This document shows, piece by piece, positions 1 through 9,059 of a DNA stretch of 64,000 bases (positions are counted from its first letter, which is position 1; each line of letters begins with the position of its first letter). The DNA comes from JAEZDP01 sp964430855. Its GTDB lineage: Bacteria; Acidobacteriota; Vicinamibacteria; Vicinamibacterales; Vicinamibacteraceae. Under the pieces are notes generated by a model, which was not told where the DNA came from, did no database searches, and saw only the letters and a list, made by a program, of their open reading frames with translations. Where the stretch lies: contig CAYSHC010000003.1 in NCBI GenBank assembly GCA_964430855.1, positions 31,320 through 95,319 on the forward strand, written 5' to 3'. A program made the translations under genes and the position numbers.

Positions 1-3000
1 GCGGGACTCGTCACGAGCGACGCGCTGACGTTGACCCAGATCGTCTGGCCGTCCTTGCGCACGTACCGCTTCTCGATCGCGTAGCGGCTGCGCGCCCCGG
101 CAGCCAGCTCCTCGGCGAGGGTGTGCTCACGCTCGTAGTCGTCGGGATGGACGAAGGCGCGGAAGGGCCTGCCGACGAGCTCCTCGCGTGTGTAGCCGGT
201 GATGTCGCAGAGCCTGTCGTTGACGCGGAGCCAGCGACCGTCGAGCGCGCGGTCGGCGATGCCGACCGGGGCTCCGTCCACCGTGGCGCTCAGGCGGCGC
301 GCGGCGTCGAGCCGCTCCCCGCAGTCACCGAGCGTCCTGCCGATCGTCTCGAGGCTCTGGAGCAGCACGCGGTCGGCGTGGATGCGCTGCCGGCTGAGGT
401 GCACGAGCACGCCCACGCGGTTCGCGCCGACGGCCACGGGGATGGCCACGGCCGAGCGCAGTGCCGTGGGCCCGTCGTCGGTATCGAGGCGCGTGGGTCG
501 GCGCTCGCGGACGGACGTGACCCACTCGGCCCGGCCGGACGCCAGCACGCGCATGACAAGGGCCGCGACGGCAGGCGAGGGCGGCGCCCCGGGAGCGGCG
601 TCGGCAGCCGGAGCGATGGGTGATGGGTAGCGCGCCGTCCGGCGTGGTGTGCCGTCCTCGTCGGGCTGCCAGTACTCGCCCACACCGTCGCCGAACTGCA
701 CGGCCGCTGCCCGGCTGACGTCGGCCATCACGGCGTCGAGCGACGTCGCGTCGCTGAGCGCCGTGGCGACGGTGCTCTCGAGGCCCAGGCGCACGCGCGT
801 CGCGTGCCTGGCGATGGCGCCTGCCACGACCGAGGCGACGGCCTGGAGGAAGTGGCCGTCTTCGTCGGTGAACCGCCGGGGCGAGCGCGTGTGCACGCCC
901 AGCACACCGTAGGGCTGGTCTCCGCGCTCGATGCTGCACGTCACGCTGCTGCGGACGCCGTGCTCGTCGAGCAGGTGCGGCGTACTGAACCGGCGGTCCG
1001 ACCGCAGGTCACTGACGACGACAGGGGTGGCCGAGGCGAGCGCGAAGCCCGCGTAGGAGCGGCTGCCGCCGGGCACCGTGGCGTCCCCGACGAGTCCCTC
1101 GCGCCAGCCGGCGCCCGCCCGCATGAGGAGCACCTCGCCGGACGGCTGAAGCTCGAGGATGTCGCACAGGTCCACGCGCAGCGTCTGCTGCACGCTCTGC
1201 ACGGTCCGGTCGAAGAACGCCTGGAGGTCGGGCTCCTCGAGCGCGAGCAGGCCCAGCTGCGCGATGGTCGCCTGCTGCTGCTCGCTCGTCGCGAGCCGCG
1301 CGGCCGTCACCTTGAACTCGGTGACGTCGTTGAACGTCACGACGACGCCCTCGATGGCGCCCCGCTCGCTGCGGTAGGGGAGGACACGGCGGAGCAGCCA
1401 GCGCATCTCGCGCGTCCGAAGCTCGCGCGAGACGGGCGCGCGCTCGGCCATCACGTCCCGGGCGTCGGCGATGAGGCCTTCCTGGAGCAGTTCGCGGGCG
1501 ATATCGCCGACGAACCTTCCGACGTCCGTCGTGCCGACGCGCAGGAGCTCGGCTGCTGCCGGCGTGAGCCTCCTGATACTGAGGTGCCGGTCGAGGAACA
1601 GCGTCGCCACGCGTGAGCTCTCGAAGAAGTTCGTGATGTCGTCGGTGGCGTGCTCGAGCTGCTCGACCTTCTCGCGCAGCTGCGCGTTGAGCGTGGTGAG
1701 CTCCTCGGCCGTTGCCTCGAGCTCCTCGTTGGCCGACTGGAGCTCCTCGTTCATCGAGGTCGATTCCTCGTGCGACGAGCGGAGCTCCTCGTTGGACGCC
1801 TCGAGCTCCTCGACCGTGTTGCGCAGGTCCTCGCGCGTGGCGAGCAACTCGCGCTCGAGCTGCTCGAGGACGGCATCCGCGGTGGCGGGCTCGGCCGCGT
1901 CCGCCGCGCGCACGTCGTCGGCCGTCTCGCCGACGTCCTCGAAGGTGACCATCACCGCGTCGTCGCCCAGCTCGAAGGCGGGCGTGGCGGTGATCCTGAC
2001 GCGTCGGGCCCGCCCACGCGCGGGGCTCGAGTACGCGACGACCGTCTGGCGATCGCGGCGGCAGCGGTAGAGCGCGGCACGCACGCGCGTGGCGAGGTCG
2101 GGGTCGACGAGCGCGGAGAGCGCCAGATGCGGGTCGCCGTCGGGGAACCGCAGGTATGGACGCAGCTCGCCATGCATGAACAGCACGGCGCCCTGGGCGC
2201 CCACGACGACGGTCGGCGGAACCCGCGCCTGGAGGACGACACGGCGCGCCAGATCGCCCGTCGATTGCCCGGGCTCGCACGTCGTTCCGGTCGCGTCGTC
2301 GTCGAGTGAGGGAGGGTCGACGGGCTGAGTCTGTCGCATGGCGCCTCGGCGGACCATCCGTGGAAGGGCGCGGCCGACCTTGCGGTAGAGGCGCCACCGC
2401 TTGGAGACGGTCGAGAAGAGATGGTGCTGGGTGCTCGTCGTCGACTCGGACGAGCCGAGAAGCAGTGTGCCCTCGGGCAGCAGCGCGTAGTGCAGCACGC
2501 GCAGCACGTGCTCCTGCGCATCGGGGCGCAGGTAGATCAGCAGGTTGCGGCAGCTCACCACGTGGACACGCGAGAACGGCGGATCGCGCGTGACGTCGTG
2601 GGCGGCAAACGACACCGCGTCGCGCAGGTGCGGCGCGACCTGGAAGCCGTGCCCGCCGGCGGGCGTGAAGTATCGGCTCAGGAGATCCGCGGGGACGTCC
2701 GCGGCGATCGTCGGCGGATAGAGCCCGGCCCGGGCCACGGCCAGCGCGTCCTGGTCGACGTCGGTGGCGAAGACCTGCACGCCCACGCGCACCCCTCGGC
2801 CGGCGATCGCCTCGAAGAGCGCCATCGCCAGCGAGTATGCCTCCTCGCCTGTCGCGCAGCCGGCCACCCACGCACGCAGCGTTTCGCCGGGCCGCGCCGC
2901 GCCGACCAGCGGTTCGATCACCTCGCGACGCAGCACGTCGAAGGCCTCCGCATCGCGAAAGAACCTGGTGACCGAGATGAGCAGGTCGCGCGCCAGGGCC

Positions 3001-3530
3001 TGCCGCTCGTGCCTGTCGTCACGGACGAACGTCACATAGTCGTGCACGGCGTCGTGCGCCGTCAGGCCCATGCGCCGGAACACCCGCCGCTGCACCGTGC
3101 CCGTCTTGTAGACGCCGAGGTCGAAGCCGTGCGGCTCGAGGAGCGTGGCGAGCTCGCCTATCGCGTCGTCGGACAACCGGACCGGGACGGGCTCGGGGCC
3201 GTGGCCGGCCACGTTCGGCACGCGGGCGGTCTCGGGGAGCCGCGAGAACCTGACGAGGGCGTCGGGCATCGCCGCCGGGTCCAGCAGCAGGTCCACGTCG
3301 GCCTCGAGGCCCGGGTCGGCGGCTGTCGACGGCAACGCGGGAGTGTCCAGCGGCATCGACGGCAGCTGCGCGATCGTCAGCCCCCCGGCGCAGCGCAGCG
3401 CGCGCAGGCCGTCGCTGCCGTCGTCGGCGCAGGGCGGCGAGAGCACGATGCCCGCCGCCGAGGCGCCGAGCTCGCTGGCGAGGCTGCGGAACAAATGGGC
3501 GAGCGGACGCCGCGGCAGCCCCTGCGGGGC
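1..3530 (-). CDS. CheB/CheR-PAS-GAF sensory protein, C-terminal part (both ends incomplete)
   Basis: One frame stays open for about 1176 codons from the window edge to an in-frame TGA at 3531-3533 beside the N gap. In protein order it shows the end of a CheB-like domain (HLFRSLASELGASAAGIVLS), a CheR methyltransferase with the SAM motif WVAGCATGEEAYSLAM and RNLLIYL, a PAS-like segment, a glutamate-rich coiled coil (repeated NEEL motifs, about 1640-1860), a PAS domain, two GAF domains (about 900-1270 and 360-770) and another PAS running off the window. This is the known CheB-CheR-PAS fusion architecture, which often ends in a histidine kinase, but no kinase is reached here. It probably senses a small ligand and acts in chemotaxis-like or stress signalling. 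Its N-terminal part lies across the gap at 3575-3876. Confidence 0.85.
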
Positions 3531-3561
3531 TCAAAGTCTATAAAACGCGGGCGAGACGCCC

Positions 3562-3574
3562 NNNNNNNNNNNNN
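3562..3574. other. Assembly gap (13 Ns) inside the CheB/CheR gene
   Basis: Thirteen Ns separate the N-terminal CheB half from the rest of the gene. The frame differs on the two sides, so the true gap length is unknown. The 30 bases just below the gap contain in-frame stops (TAG at 3538-3540 and TGA at 3531-3533, read on the minus strand) and do not match the CheB sequence expected there. They look like a low-quality contig end or the tip of an insertion. Confidence 0.95.
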
Positions 3575-3876
3575 ATCGCGCCGTCCCTGATGCCCACGGT
3601 CGCGTCCGGGGGCGCAACGTACACGGCGCCGCGCCGAAGCCGGACGCCGTGCCGCGCCTCGAGCACCGGCAGCGACGTCGCGCCTGCCAGATCGGACAGC
3701 GCGATCGCGCCGGGGCCCATGTCGGGCCGCTGGACGAGCAGGAAGGTGATGCCGCTGTCGGGCGGCACCGCGAGCATCTGGCGGACGGCGTCGATGCCGC
3801 CTGGTGGTATCCCGGCTCCCACGACGAGCGCGGGTCCGCGTGTGGACGTGACCTCGCCGCTGTCGCGTGCCCCCAT
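3575..3876 (-). CDS. CheB-like N-terminal part of the CheB/CheR sensor (3' end lost in gap)
   Basis: About 100 residues read from the ATG at 3874-3876 into the gap. They follow the CheB methylesterase fold: VVGAGIPPGG, then FLLVQRPDMGP, then SLPVLEARHGV and VYVAPPD, ending VGIRDGA. In working CheB enzymes the first block is GASxGG, with the nucleophilic serine, and the second is VQH, with the catalytic histidine. Both residues are missing here (no Ser; Arg for His), so this domain is probably not a methylesterase. The start is chosen because similarity begins about 15 residues later; an in-frame start at 3990 would add unsupported residues. Confidence 0.75.
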
Positions 3877-4172
3877 CGGCCTAGCGACCCCGACGACACG
3901 GGCGCGGCTGGAGGATCGCCGCGCCCAGCCGTTGGGGCGACGCCGCCGTGTGCCTCCGGGGGGCCATGCCGATGGCGCCCCGCGCATCACGCGCGGACAT
4001 GTCGGCGGCCGGCCGTCTCCGCGGCGTCAGCGGGGCAGGCGTCCCGCTGACGGGACGCGCCCCGGAATCGAGGGACATTCAGCCATTGTACGCGCTGGCC
4101 GCGGCGCCGACCCGCGCGCCGACAACACGCCGACGACACGACGGGCGCGTCCGGGCGCGGCGCCTCCGACGG
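3877..4172. other. Intergenic region upstream of the CheB/CheR gene
   Basis: 296 bases separate the start of the CheB/CheR gene from the end of the amidohydrolase gene, both on the minus strand. Open frames cross it but none resembles a protein. No clear promoter, hairpin or repeat was seen; it presumably holds the CheB/CheR promoter. Confidence 0.5.
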
Positions 4173-5273
4173 TCAGTCGAGCCGCAGGATGCGGCGGGCG
4201 TTGGTGCGATACACCTTCTCGAGCACGTCGTCGGGCAGGAAGATGCCGTAGATCTTCCAGCGGCCCTGTGTCGGCGAGGTGAAGTAGTCGAAATACTCGT
4301 CGCGGGTCTCGAGGAACCGGAAATACGGCTCGTAGGTGCTGACGCGCGGCGTGCTGTCGATGCCGAACATGATGCGGTCGGCGTACTTCAGGAAGAAGTC
4401 GCGGGCCGTGTACGGCTGCCGGCCGAGCTCGGCGAGCCTGGCGCCGATCTCGACGTGCATGTTCGGGTACTTGTCGAGCCAGCCCGACACCTGGGCCAGG
4501 TCCTCCGGCCTGTTCGCGACGTGCAGCGCCACGAACGTCGTCTTCGGATGGCGTTCGACGATGGCATTGCGCTGCGCGAGGATCTCGTCCTTCGAGGGGA
4601 ACTCCGGCCCGGCGAAGCTCCAGTTCGGGTGTGCCTGGAGCTCCTCCCAGCGTTCGTTGAAGCGGTCCACCGGCACGAAGAACGCGTCGGGGTCGGCCAC
4701 GTGGATGGCCACGGGGATGCCGAGCTCGCCGGCCTTGGCCCAGATCGGGTCGAGGCGGGGATCGTCGACCGGCACGATGCGGCCCGACTGGTCCTTCACG
4801 GTCAGGCCCAGGCTCTTGAACACCTTGAGGCCACGCGCCCCGGCCTTGACGTCGGCCTCGAGCTGGGCGGCCGCGCGGGCCCCGAAGTCGGGCTCGTCGA
4901 TCCGGCGGAAGTCCACGTTGGCAAACACCAGCACCTTGTCGCCGTGCGGCGCGAAGCGTTCGATCTGCGCGCGCAGGCGATTGCCCGACCCGCCGCTGAA
5001 GTTCACGACGGTCTCGATGTTGGACGCCGCCATCACCGCCAGCAGGTCGTCCACGGGCATGTTGCTCACGTGGTTGTGGAAGTCGACGACGGGGTACTTC
5101 GCCCGCGGCACCTCGTGCGACGGGACCCGCAGCATCGACTTCGGCTGGAAGTCGCGCAGCAGGAGCGGTTGCCCGGGGCGGGACGGCTGGGCGTAGGTCG
5201 GCGCCGTCGACGCGACGGCAGCGACGAGGACGAGCGAGGACAGCAGCGGCAGGGCCGCGACGTTCGGCTGCAT
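4173..5273 (-). CDS. Secreted metal-dependent amidohydrolase (amidohydrolase-2 family)
   Basis: 366 aa. An N-terminal signal peptide (hydrophobic residues about 5-25, ending APTYA) sends it to the periplasm. The TIM-barrel metal ligands of the amidohydrolase superfamily are visible in order: HNH in VVDFHNHVS, His in AIHVADP, His in FVALHVANRP, and Asp in IMFGIDSTPR near the C terminus. The family hydrolyses or decarboxylates small cyclic or carboxylated compounds; the substrate cannot be told from sequence. Exported members are common in Acidobacteriota. It is a single gene, 90 bases from the divergent KaiC-like gene. Confidence 0.82.
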   Translation of the reverse strand: MQPNVAALPLLSSLVLVAAVASTAPTYAQPSRPGQPLLLRDFQPKSMLRVPSHEVPRAKYPVVDFHNHVSNMPVDDLLAVMAASNIETVVNFSGGSGNRLRAQIERFAPHGDKVLVFANVDFRRIDEPDFGARAAAQLEADVKAGARGLKVFKSLGLTVKDQSGRIVPVDDPRLDPIWAKAGELGIPVAIHVADPDAFFVPVDRFNERWEELQAHPNWSFAGPEFPSKDEILAQRNAIVERHPKTTFVALHVANRPEDLAQVSGWLDKYPNMHVEIGARLAELGRQPYTARDFFLKYADRIMFGIDSTPRVSTYEPYFRFLETRDEYFDYFTSPTQGRWKIYGIFLPDDVLEKVYRTNARRILRLD

Positions 5274-5363
5274 GGACGACTCCGGACGTGGAACGCGCCA
5301 CCTGATGTGGCGCCAACGCGGCCGATCCTACAACGGTGGCACAATGATCGCTTGAGCCAGGAC

Positions 5364-6854
5364 ATGCCCATGCCACGGCCATCGAGCCCGACGACTCCCC
5401 CTGCGCGCGCGGTGGCCGCCACCGGCATCCCCGGCCTCGACGACGTCCTGGCCGGTGGCCTGACGCGCCGGCGTCTGTACCTGGTCGAGGGCGTCCCGGG
5501 GTCGGGCAAGACGACACTGGCCATGCAGTTCCTGCTCGAGGGCGCGCGACAGGGCGAGGCCGTGCTCTACGTCACGCTGTCGGAGACAGAGGAGGAGTTG
5601 CGTTCGGTGGCCGACTCGCACGGCTGGTCGCTCGAGGGCCTCGCGATCCATGAGCTGATGTCCGGGGCCGACGACCTCGACCCGGACGAGCAGAACACCA
5701 TGTTCCACCCGTCCGAGGTGGAGCTGGCCGCCACCACGCGTCGCGTCCTCGACGATGTCGATCGCCTGCGGCCCGCGCGCGTCGTCTTCGACTCGCTGTC
5801 GGAGCTCCGGCTGCTCGCGGGCAACCCGCTGCGCTACCGCCGGCAGATCCTCGCGCTGAAGCAGTTCTTCGCGACGCGCGACACGACGGTCATCCTGCTC
5901 GACGACCTCACGACCGCGGCGCACGACCTCCAGATGCAGAGCATCGCGCACGGCGTGATCATGCTCGAGCAGCTCAGCCCGGAGTATGGCAACGAGCGGC
6001 GGCGCCTGCGCGTGGTGAAGTACAGGGGCGTGCGCTATCGGGGCGGCTACCACGACTACGTGATCAGGCGCGGGGGCCTCGACGTGTTTCCGCGGCTCGT
6101 GGCTGCCGAGCACCGGCACGACATGACGCGCGCGCGGCTCTCGAGCGGGCTCGCCGAGTTCGACACCATGCTGGGCGGCGGCATCGAGGAAGGCACGAGC
6201 ACGCTGATGCTCGGCGCGGCCGGCACCGGCAAGTCCACGCTCGCCGTGCAGTTCGCCGTGGCGGCGGCCGCGCGGGGACAGCGCGCCGAGGTCTTCATGT
6301 TCGACGAGAGCCGGGCGACGCTCGTGACGCGCTGCGCCTCGCTCGGCATCCCGATCGAGCGGGCCGTCGAGGCCGGCCTCGTGACGCTGCACGCCGTGGA
6401 CCCGGCCGAGATGTCGCCCGGCGAGTTCTCGCAGGCCATCAGGCATGCCGTCGACGCCGGCGGCGCGAAGGTCGTCGTCATCGACAGCCTGAACGGCTTC
6501 CTGAACGCCATGCCTGGCGAACGGCACCTCACGATCCTGCTCCACGAGCTGCTGATGTACCTGGGGCAGATGAACGTGGCCACCATCATGGTCGGCGCAC
6601 AGCAGGGACTCATCGGGAGCAGCATGGTCTCGCCCGTCGATGCCAGCTACCTGGCCGACGCCGTGGTCCTGCTGCGCTATTTCGAGCATCGCGGTACGGT
6701 GCGCCAGGCCATCTCGGTGATGAAGAAGCGTGGCGGGCCGCACGAGCGGAGCCTCAGGGAGCTTCGCTTCGAGGACGGCCGCGTCGAGGTGGGCGCGACA
6801 CTCGAGGACTTCCGCGGCGTGCTTACGGGCGTCCCGATCTACGAGGGCCAATGA
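5364..6854 (+). CDS. KaiC-like tandem RecA-fold ATPase
   Basis: 496 aa with two KaiC/RecA domains. The first has Walker A GVPGSGKTTLA (about residue 40) and the acidic block TLSETEEEL. The second has Walker A GAAGTGKSTLA (about residue 290) and FDESRATL. Walker B-like strands are RVVFDSLSEL and VVVIDSLNGF. This double-domain form occurs in many non-cyanobacteria without KaiA or KaiB and usually sits beside histidine kinases, as here: its stop overlaps the next gene's start by 4 bases. The role is probably an ATP-driven switch in signal transduction; there is no evidence of a clock. The ATG at 5364 follows AGGA closely, and a second ATG at 5370 is possible. Confidence 0.85.
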   Translation: MPMPRPSSPTTPPARAVAATGIPGLDDVLAGGLTRRRLYLVEGVPGSGKTTLAMQFLLEGARQGEAVLYVTLSETEEELRSVADSHGWSLEGLAIHELMSGADDLDPDEQNTMFHPSEVELAATTRRVLDDVDRLRPARVVFDSLSELRLLAGNPLRYRRQILALKQFFATRDTTVILLDDLTTAAHDLQMQSIAHGVIMLEQLSPEYGNERRRLRVVKYRGVRYRGGYHDYVIRRGGLDVFPRLVAAEHRHDMTRARLSSGLAEFDTMLGGGIEEGTSTLMLGAAGTGKSTLAVQFAVAAAARGQRAEVFMFDESRATLVTRCASLGIPIERAVEAGLVTLHAVDPAEMSPGEFSQAIRHAVDAGGAKVVVIDSLNGFLNAMPGERHLTILLHELLMYLGQMNVATIMVGAQQGLIGSSMVSPVDASYLADAVVLLRYFEHRGTVRQAISVMKKRGGPHERSLRELRFEDGRVEVGATLEDFRGVLTGVPIYEGQ

Positions 6855-8485
6855 GCGGGAACGAGGCGGCGCCACCCGTGCCGGACGCAGCCGCCCCCTC
6901 AGGCCTCGACGGCCGCGTGGTCTTCCTGGCGGCCACGGCGCGCGACGGCACGATGACGAGCGCGATGCTGGCCGCCGAGGGCGTTGACGTCGCCGTCTGC
7001 CGGACGTTCCCCGACCTGCTCCGCGAGGCCCGGGCCGGTGCCGGCGCCCTCCTGATGCCGGAGGAGGCGTCATCGCCCGCCCACAACGAGGCGATGCGAC
7101 GCTTCCTGGCCGAGCAGCCGCCCTGGTCGGACATCCCCGTCCTGGTGTTGACGCGCCCCGGCGCAGACTCCGTCGAGAGCAGCGAAGTGATGGCGACGTT
7201 CGGCAACGTGACGCTGCTCGAGCGGCCGGTACGCGTCGCGACGCTACTGAGCGCCATCCGCACGGCGCTGCGGGCACGCGAGCGGCAGTACCAGCTGCGG
7301 CGGCATCTCGCCGAGCGCGCGCTGGCCGAGGAGTCGCTGCGCCTGGCCGACCAGCGGAAGGATGAGTTCCTCGCGACACTCGGCCACGAGCTGCGCAATC
7401 CGCTCGCCCCGCTCCAGACGGCGCTGCACCTGCTGAAGGCCTCTGACCTCCGCGACCCGCTGGCCCGGCGCGTGAGCGCGGTGATGGACAGGCAGGTCGG
7501 CTACCTGGTGCGGCTCGTGGACGACCTGCTCGAGGTCTCGCGCATCACGCGCGGGCAGGTGCAGGTCCGCTCGGACGTCATCGAGCTCTCGACAGTGGTG
7601 CAGGCCGCGATCGACACGAGCCGGCCGGCCATCGACGCGGCGCGCCACGAGCTGCGCGTGGACCTGCCGCCGAGGGCGGTGTACGTGCGCGGCGACGCCG
7701 TCAGGCTGACGCAGGTCTTTGCCAATCTCCTCATCAACGCGGCCAAGTACACCGATGACGGCGGGCACCTGGCGGTGACGATCCGCGTGCAGGACGGCCG
7801 CGCGCAGGTCGGCGTCCGCGACGACGGCATCGGGCTCTCGCCCGACCAGCTCCGCGCCGTGTTCGACATGTTCACGCAGGTGGACCGATCGAGCCGTCGC
7901 GCGCAAGGCGGCCTCGGCATCGGCCTCACGCTCGTCCGCAGCATGGTGGCCATGCATGGCGGCACCGTCGAGGCGCGATCGGAGGGACTCGGGCGTGGCA
8001 GCGAGTTCGTCGTGGAGCTGCCGGTGGTGGATGGCGCCGCGCATCGCGACACGGCGGGCGCCCTGCCCGCCGCGTTCCCGCGGCGACGCATCCTCGTCGT
8101 GGACGACAACAGGGACGCGGCCGAGACGCTGCGGGAACTGCTCGAGACCCTCGGCGCGTCGGTCTGCACCGCGCACAGCGGCGCCGCGGCGCTCGAGGCG
8201 GTCCGGACGTGGGCGCCCGACGCCGTGCTGCTCGACCTCGGCATGCCCGGCATGGATGGCTTCGAGGTGGCGCGGGTGATCCGGTCCTCGCCGCAGTGCG
8301 CCGACCTGCTGCTCATCGCGCTCACCGGCTGGGGCCAGGAGCACGACCGCCGGCGGAGCCGCGCCGCCGGGTTCGACCATCACGTCGTCAAGCCGCCGGA
8401 CCTCGATGCGCTGCGCGCGTTGCTGGGCGGTGACCAGCGGGCGGGGACCCACCCCGCATGGATGGAGCCGGCCACCGGGCCCTGA
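6851..8485 (+). CDS. Hybrid sensor histidine kinase with degenerate N-terminal receiver
   Basis: 544 aa. Residues about 20-145 resemble a receiver domain but have LLMPEEA where the phosphorylated Asp should be. Then come a short linker helix, a HisKA domain (phosphoacceptor in LGHELRNPLAP, about residue 178), an HATPase domain (N box NLLINAAKYT, G boxes DDGIGL and GGLGIGLTLV) and a true C-terminal receiver with Asp in AVLLDLGMPGMDGF. There is no membrane segment, so it is cytoplasmic. Translation is coupled to the KaiC-like gene by ATGA, so that protein is the likely input partner. It is a close paralogue in domain sequence of the kinase at 19756-23196. Confidence 0.88.
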   Translation: MSGNEAAPPVPDAAAPSGLDGRVVFLAATARDGTMTSAMLAAEGVDVAVCRTFPDLLREARAGAGALLMPEEASSPAHNEAMRRFLAEQPPWSDIPVLVLTRPGADSVESSEVMATFGNVTLLERPVRVATLLSAIRTALRARERQYQLRRHLAERALAEESLRLADQRKDEFLATLGHELRNPLAPLQTALHLLKASDLRDPLARRVSAVMDRQVGYLVRLVDDLLEVSRITRGQVQVRSDVIELSTVVQAAIDTSRPAIDAARHELRVDLPPRAVYVRGDAVRLTQVFANLLINAAKYTDDGGHLAVTIRVQDGRAQVGVRDDGIGLSPDQLRAVFDMFTQVDRSSRRAQGGLGIGLTLVRSMVAMHGGTVEARSEGLGRGSEFVVELPVVDGAAHRDTAGALPAAFPRRRILVVDDNRDAAETLRELLETLGASVCTAHSGAAALEAVRTWAPDAVLLDLGMPGMDGFEVARVIRSSPQCADLLLIALTGWGQEHDRRRSRAAGFDHHVVKPPDLDALRALLGGDQRAGTHPAWMEPATGP

Positions 8486-8494
8486 CGGGCCCGG
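8475..8494 (+). terminator. Stem-loop over the kinase stop codon
   Basis: A perfect 8-bp stem (CCGGGCCC / GGGCCCGG) has the stop codon TGA plus one base as its four-base loop. It lies between convergent genes and has no U-tract. A terminator or mRNA-end stabiliser is the likely role. Confidence 0.4.
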
Positions 8495-8524
8495 CGAGCC
8501 GGGAGACGGGCCCCGGGGCGGGCG

Positions 8525-9034
8525 TCACCCGAACGATCGTTCGTCCGCCGACGGCCCGTAGATCGAGGGCACGGCGGCACCCAGCAGCCGCATGTACACC
8601 GACAGCTGCCCGCGATGGTGGGCGAGGTGGGTGAACGTGTCGGCAATCATCACGTGCCGCGGCGCCGTCAGCACCGGCTGCTCGGCGACGAGCAGCGACC
8701 ACGACGTGGCGAGATGTTCGTCGGTCGTCCCCTGGAGCGCCTCGCGGGCCTGGGCCACGGTCGCCTCGTGCTGCCGCTGCAGGTCGGCCCCCGTCGACCA
8801 CGGCTCGGGACGAATCGACGGGCCGTCCTTCGGCTGGAGGTCGAGCGAGTCCTGGCGCACGATCATCGCGATCCACATCGGCATCGTCGCCACCAGTGTG
8901 GCGAGGTAGCCGAGCTGCATCGACTTGTCGTGCGGCTTCCAGTCGTGGCGCCCTTCAGGGACGTTGCCGAGCACGCGGTGCGAGATGGCCGCTTCGCGGC
9001 CGAGCTGATCGGCGAAGAACTGGGCAAGTGTCAC
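8525..9034 (-). CDS. DinB-family protein
   Basis: 169 aa. The start is GTG at 9032-9034, set by a strong GGAGGT four bases upstream. The fold is the four-helix DinB/YfiT bundle; likely metal-site histidines are in AISHRVLGNV, in ADTFTHLAHHRGQL and its neighbours. Family members are metal-binding proteins, some of them thiol-dependent (bacillithiol or mycothiol) transferases; the substrate here is unknown. The gene lies 25 bases upstream of the Gfo/Idh/MocA gene on the same strand reading, convergent with the hybrid kinase. Confidence 0.8.
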   Translation of the reverse strand: MTLAQFFADQLGREAAISHRVLGNVPEGRHDWKPHDKSMQLGYLATLVATMPMWIAMIVRQDSLDLQPKDGPSIRPEPWSTGADLQRQHEATVAQAREALQGTTDEHLATSWSLLVAEQPVLTAPRHVMIADTFTHLAHHRGQLSVYMRLLGAAVPSIYGPSADERSFG

Positions 9035-9059
9035 ATTACCTCCCTCTGTGTTGCCGGTG

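Noticed and set aside
1009..2871. A 620-codon open frame on the minus strand
   Set aside because: It is a frame-shifted shadow of the CheB/CheR gene: the real frame shows CheR, coiled-coil, PAS and GAF motifs, while this one is Arg-rich and featureless.
3948..5363. Upstream extension of the KaiC-like gene's open frame across the amidohydrolase gene
   Set aside because: It lies antisense to the amidohydrolase gene and shows no similarity; KaiC similarity starts just after the ATG at 5364.
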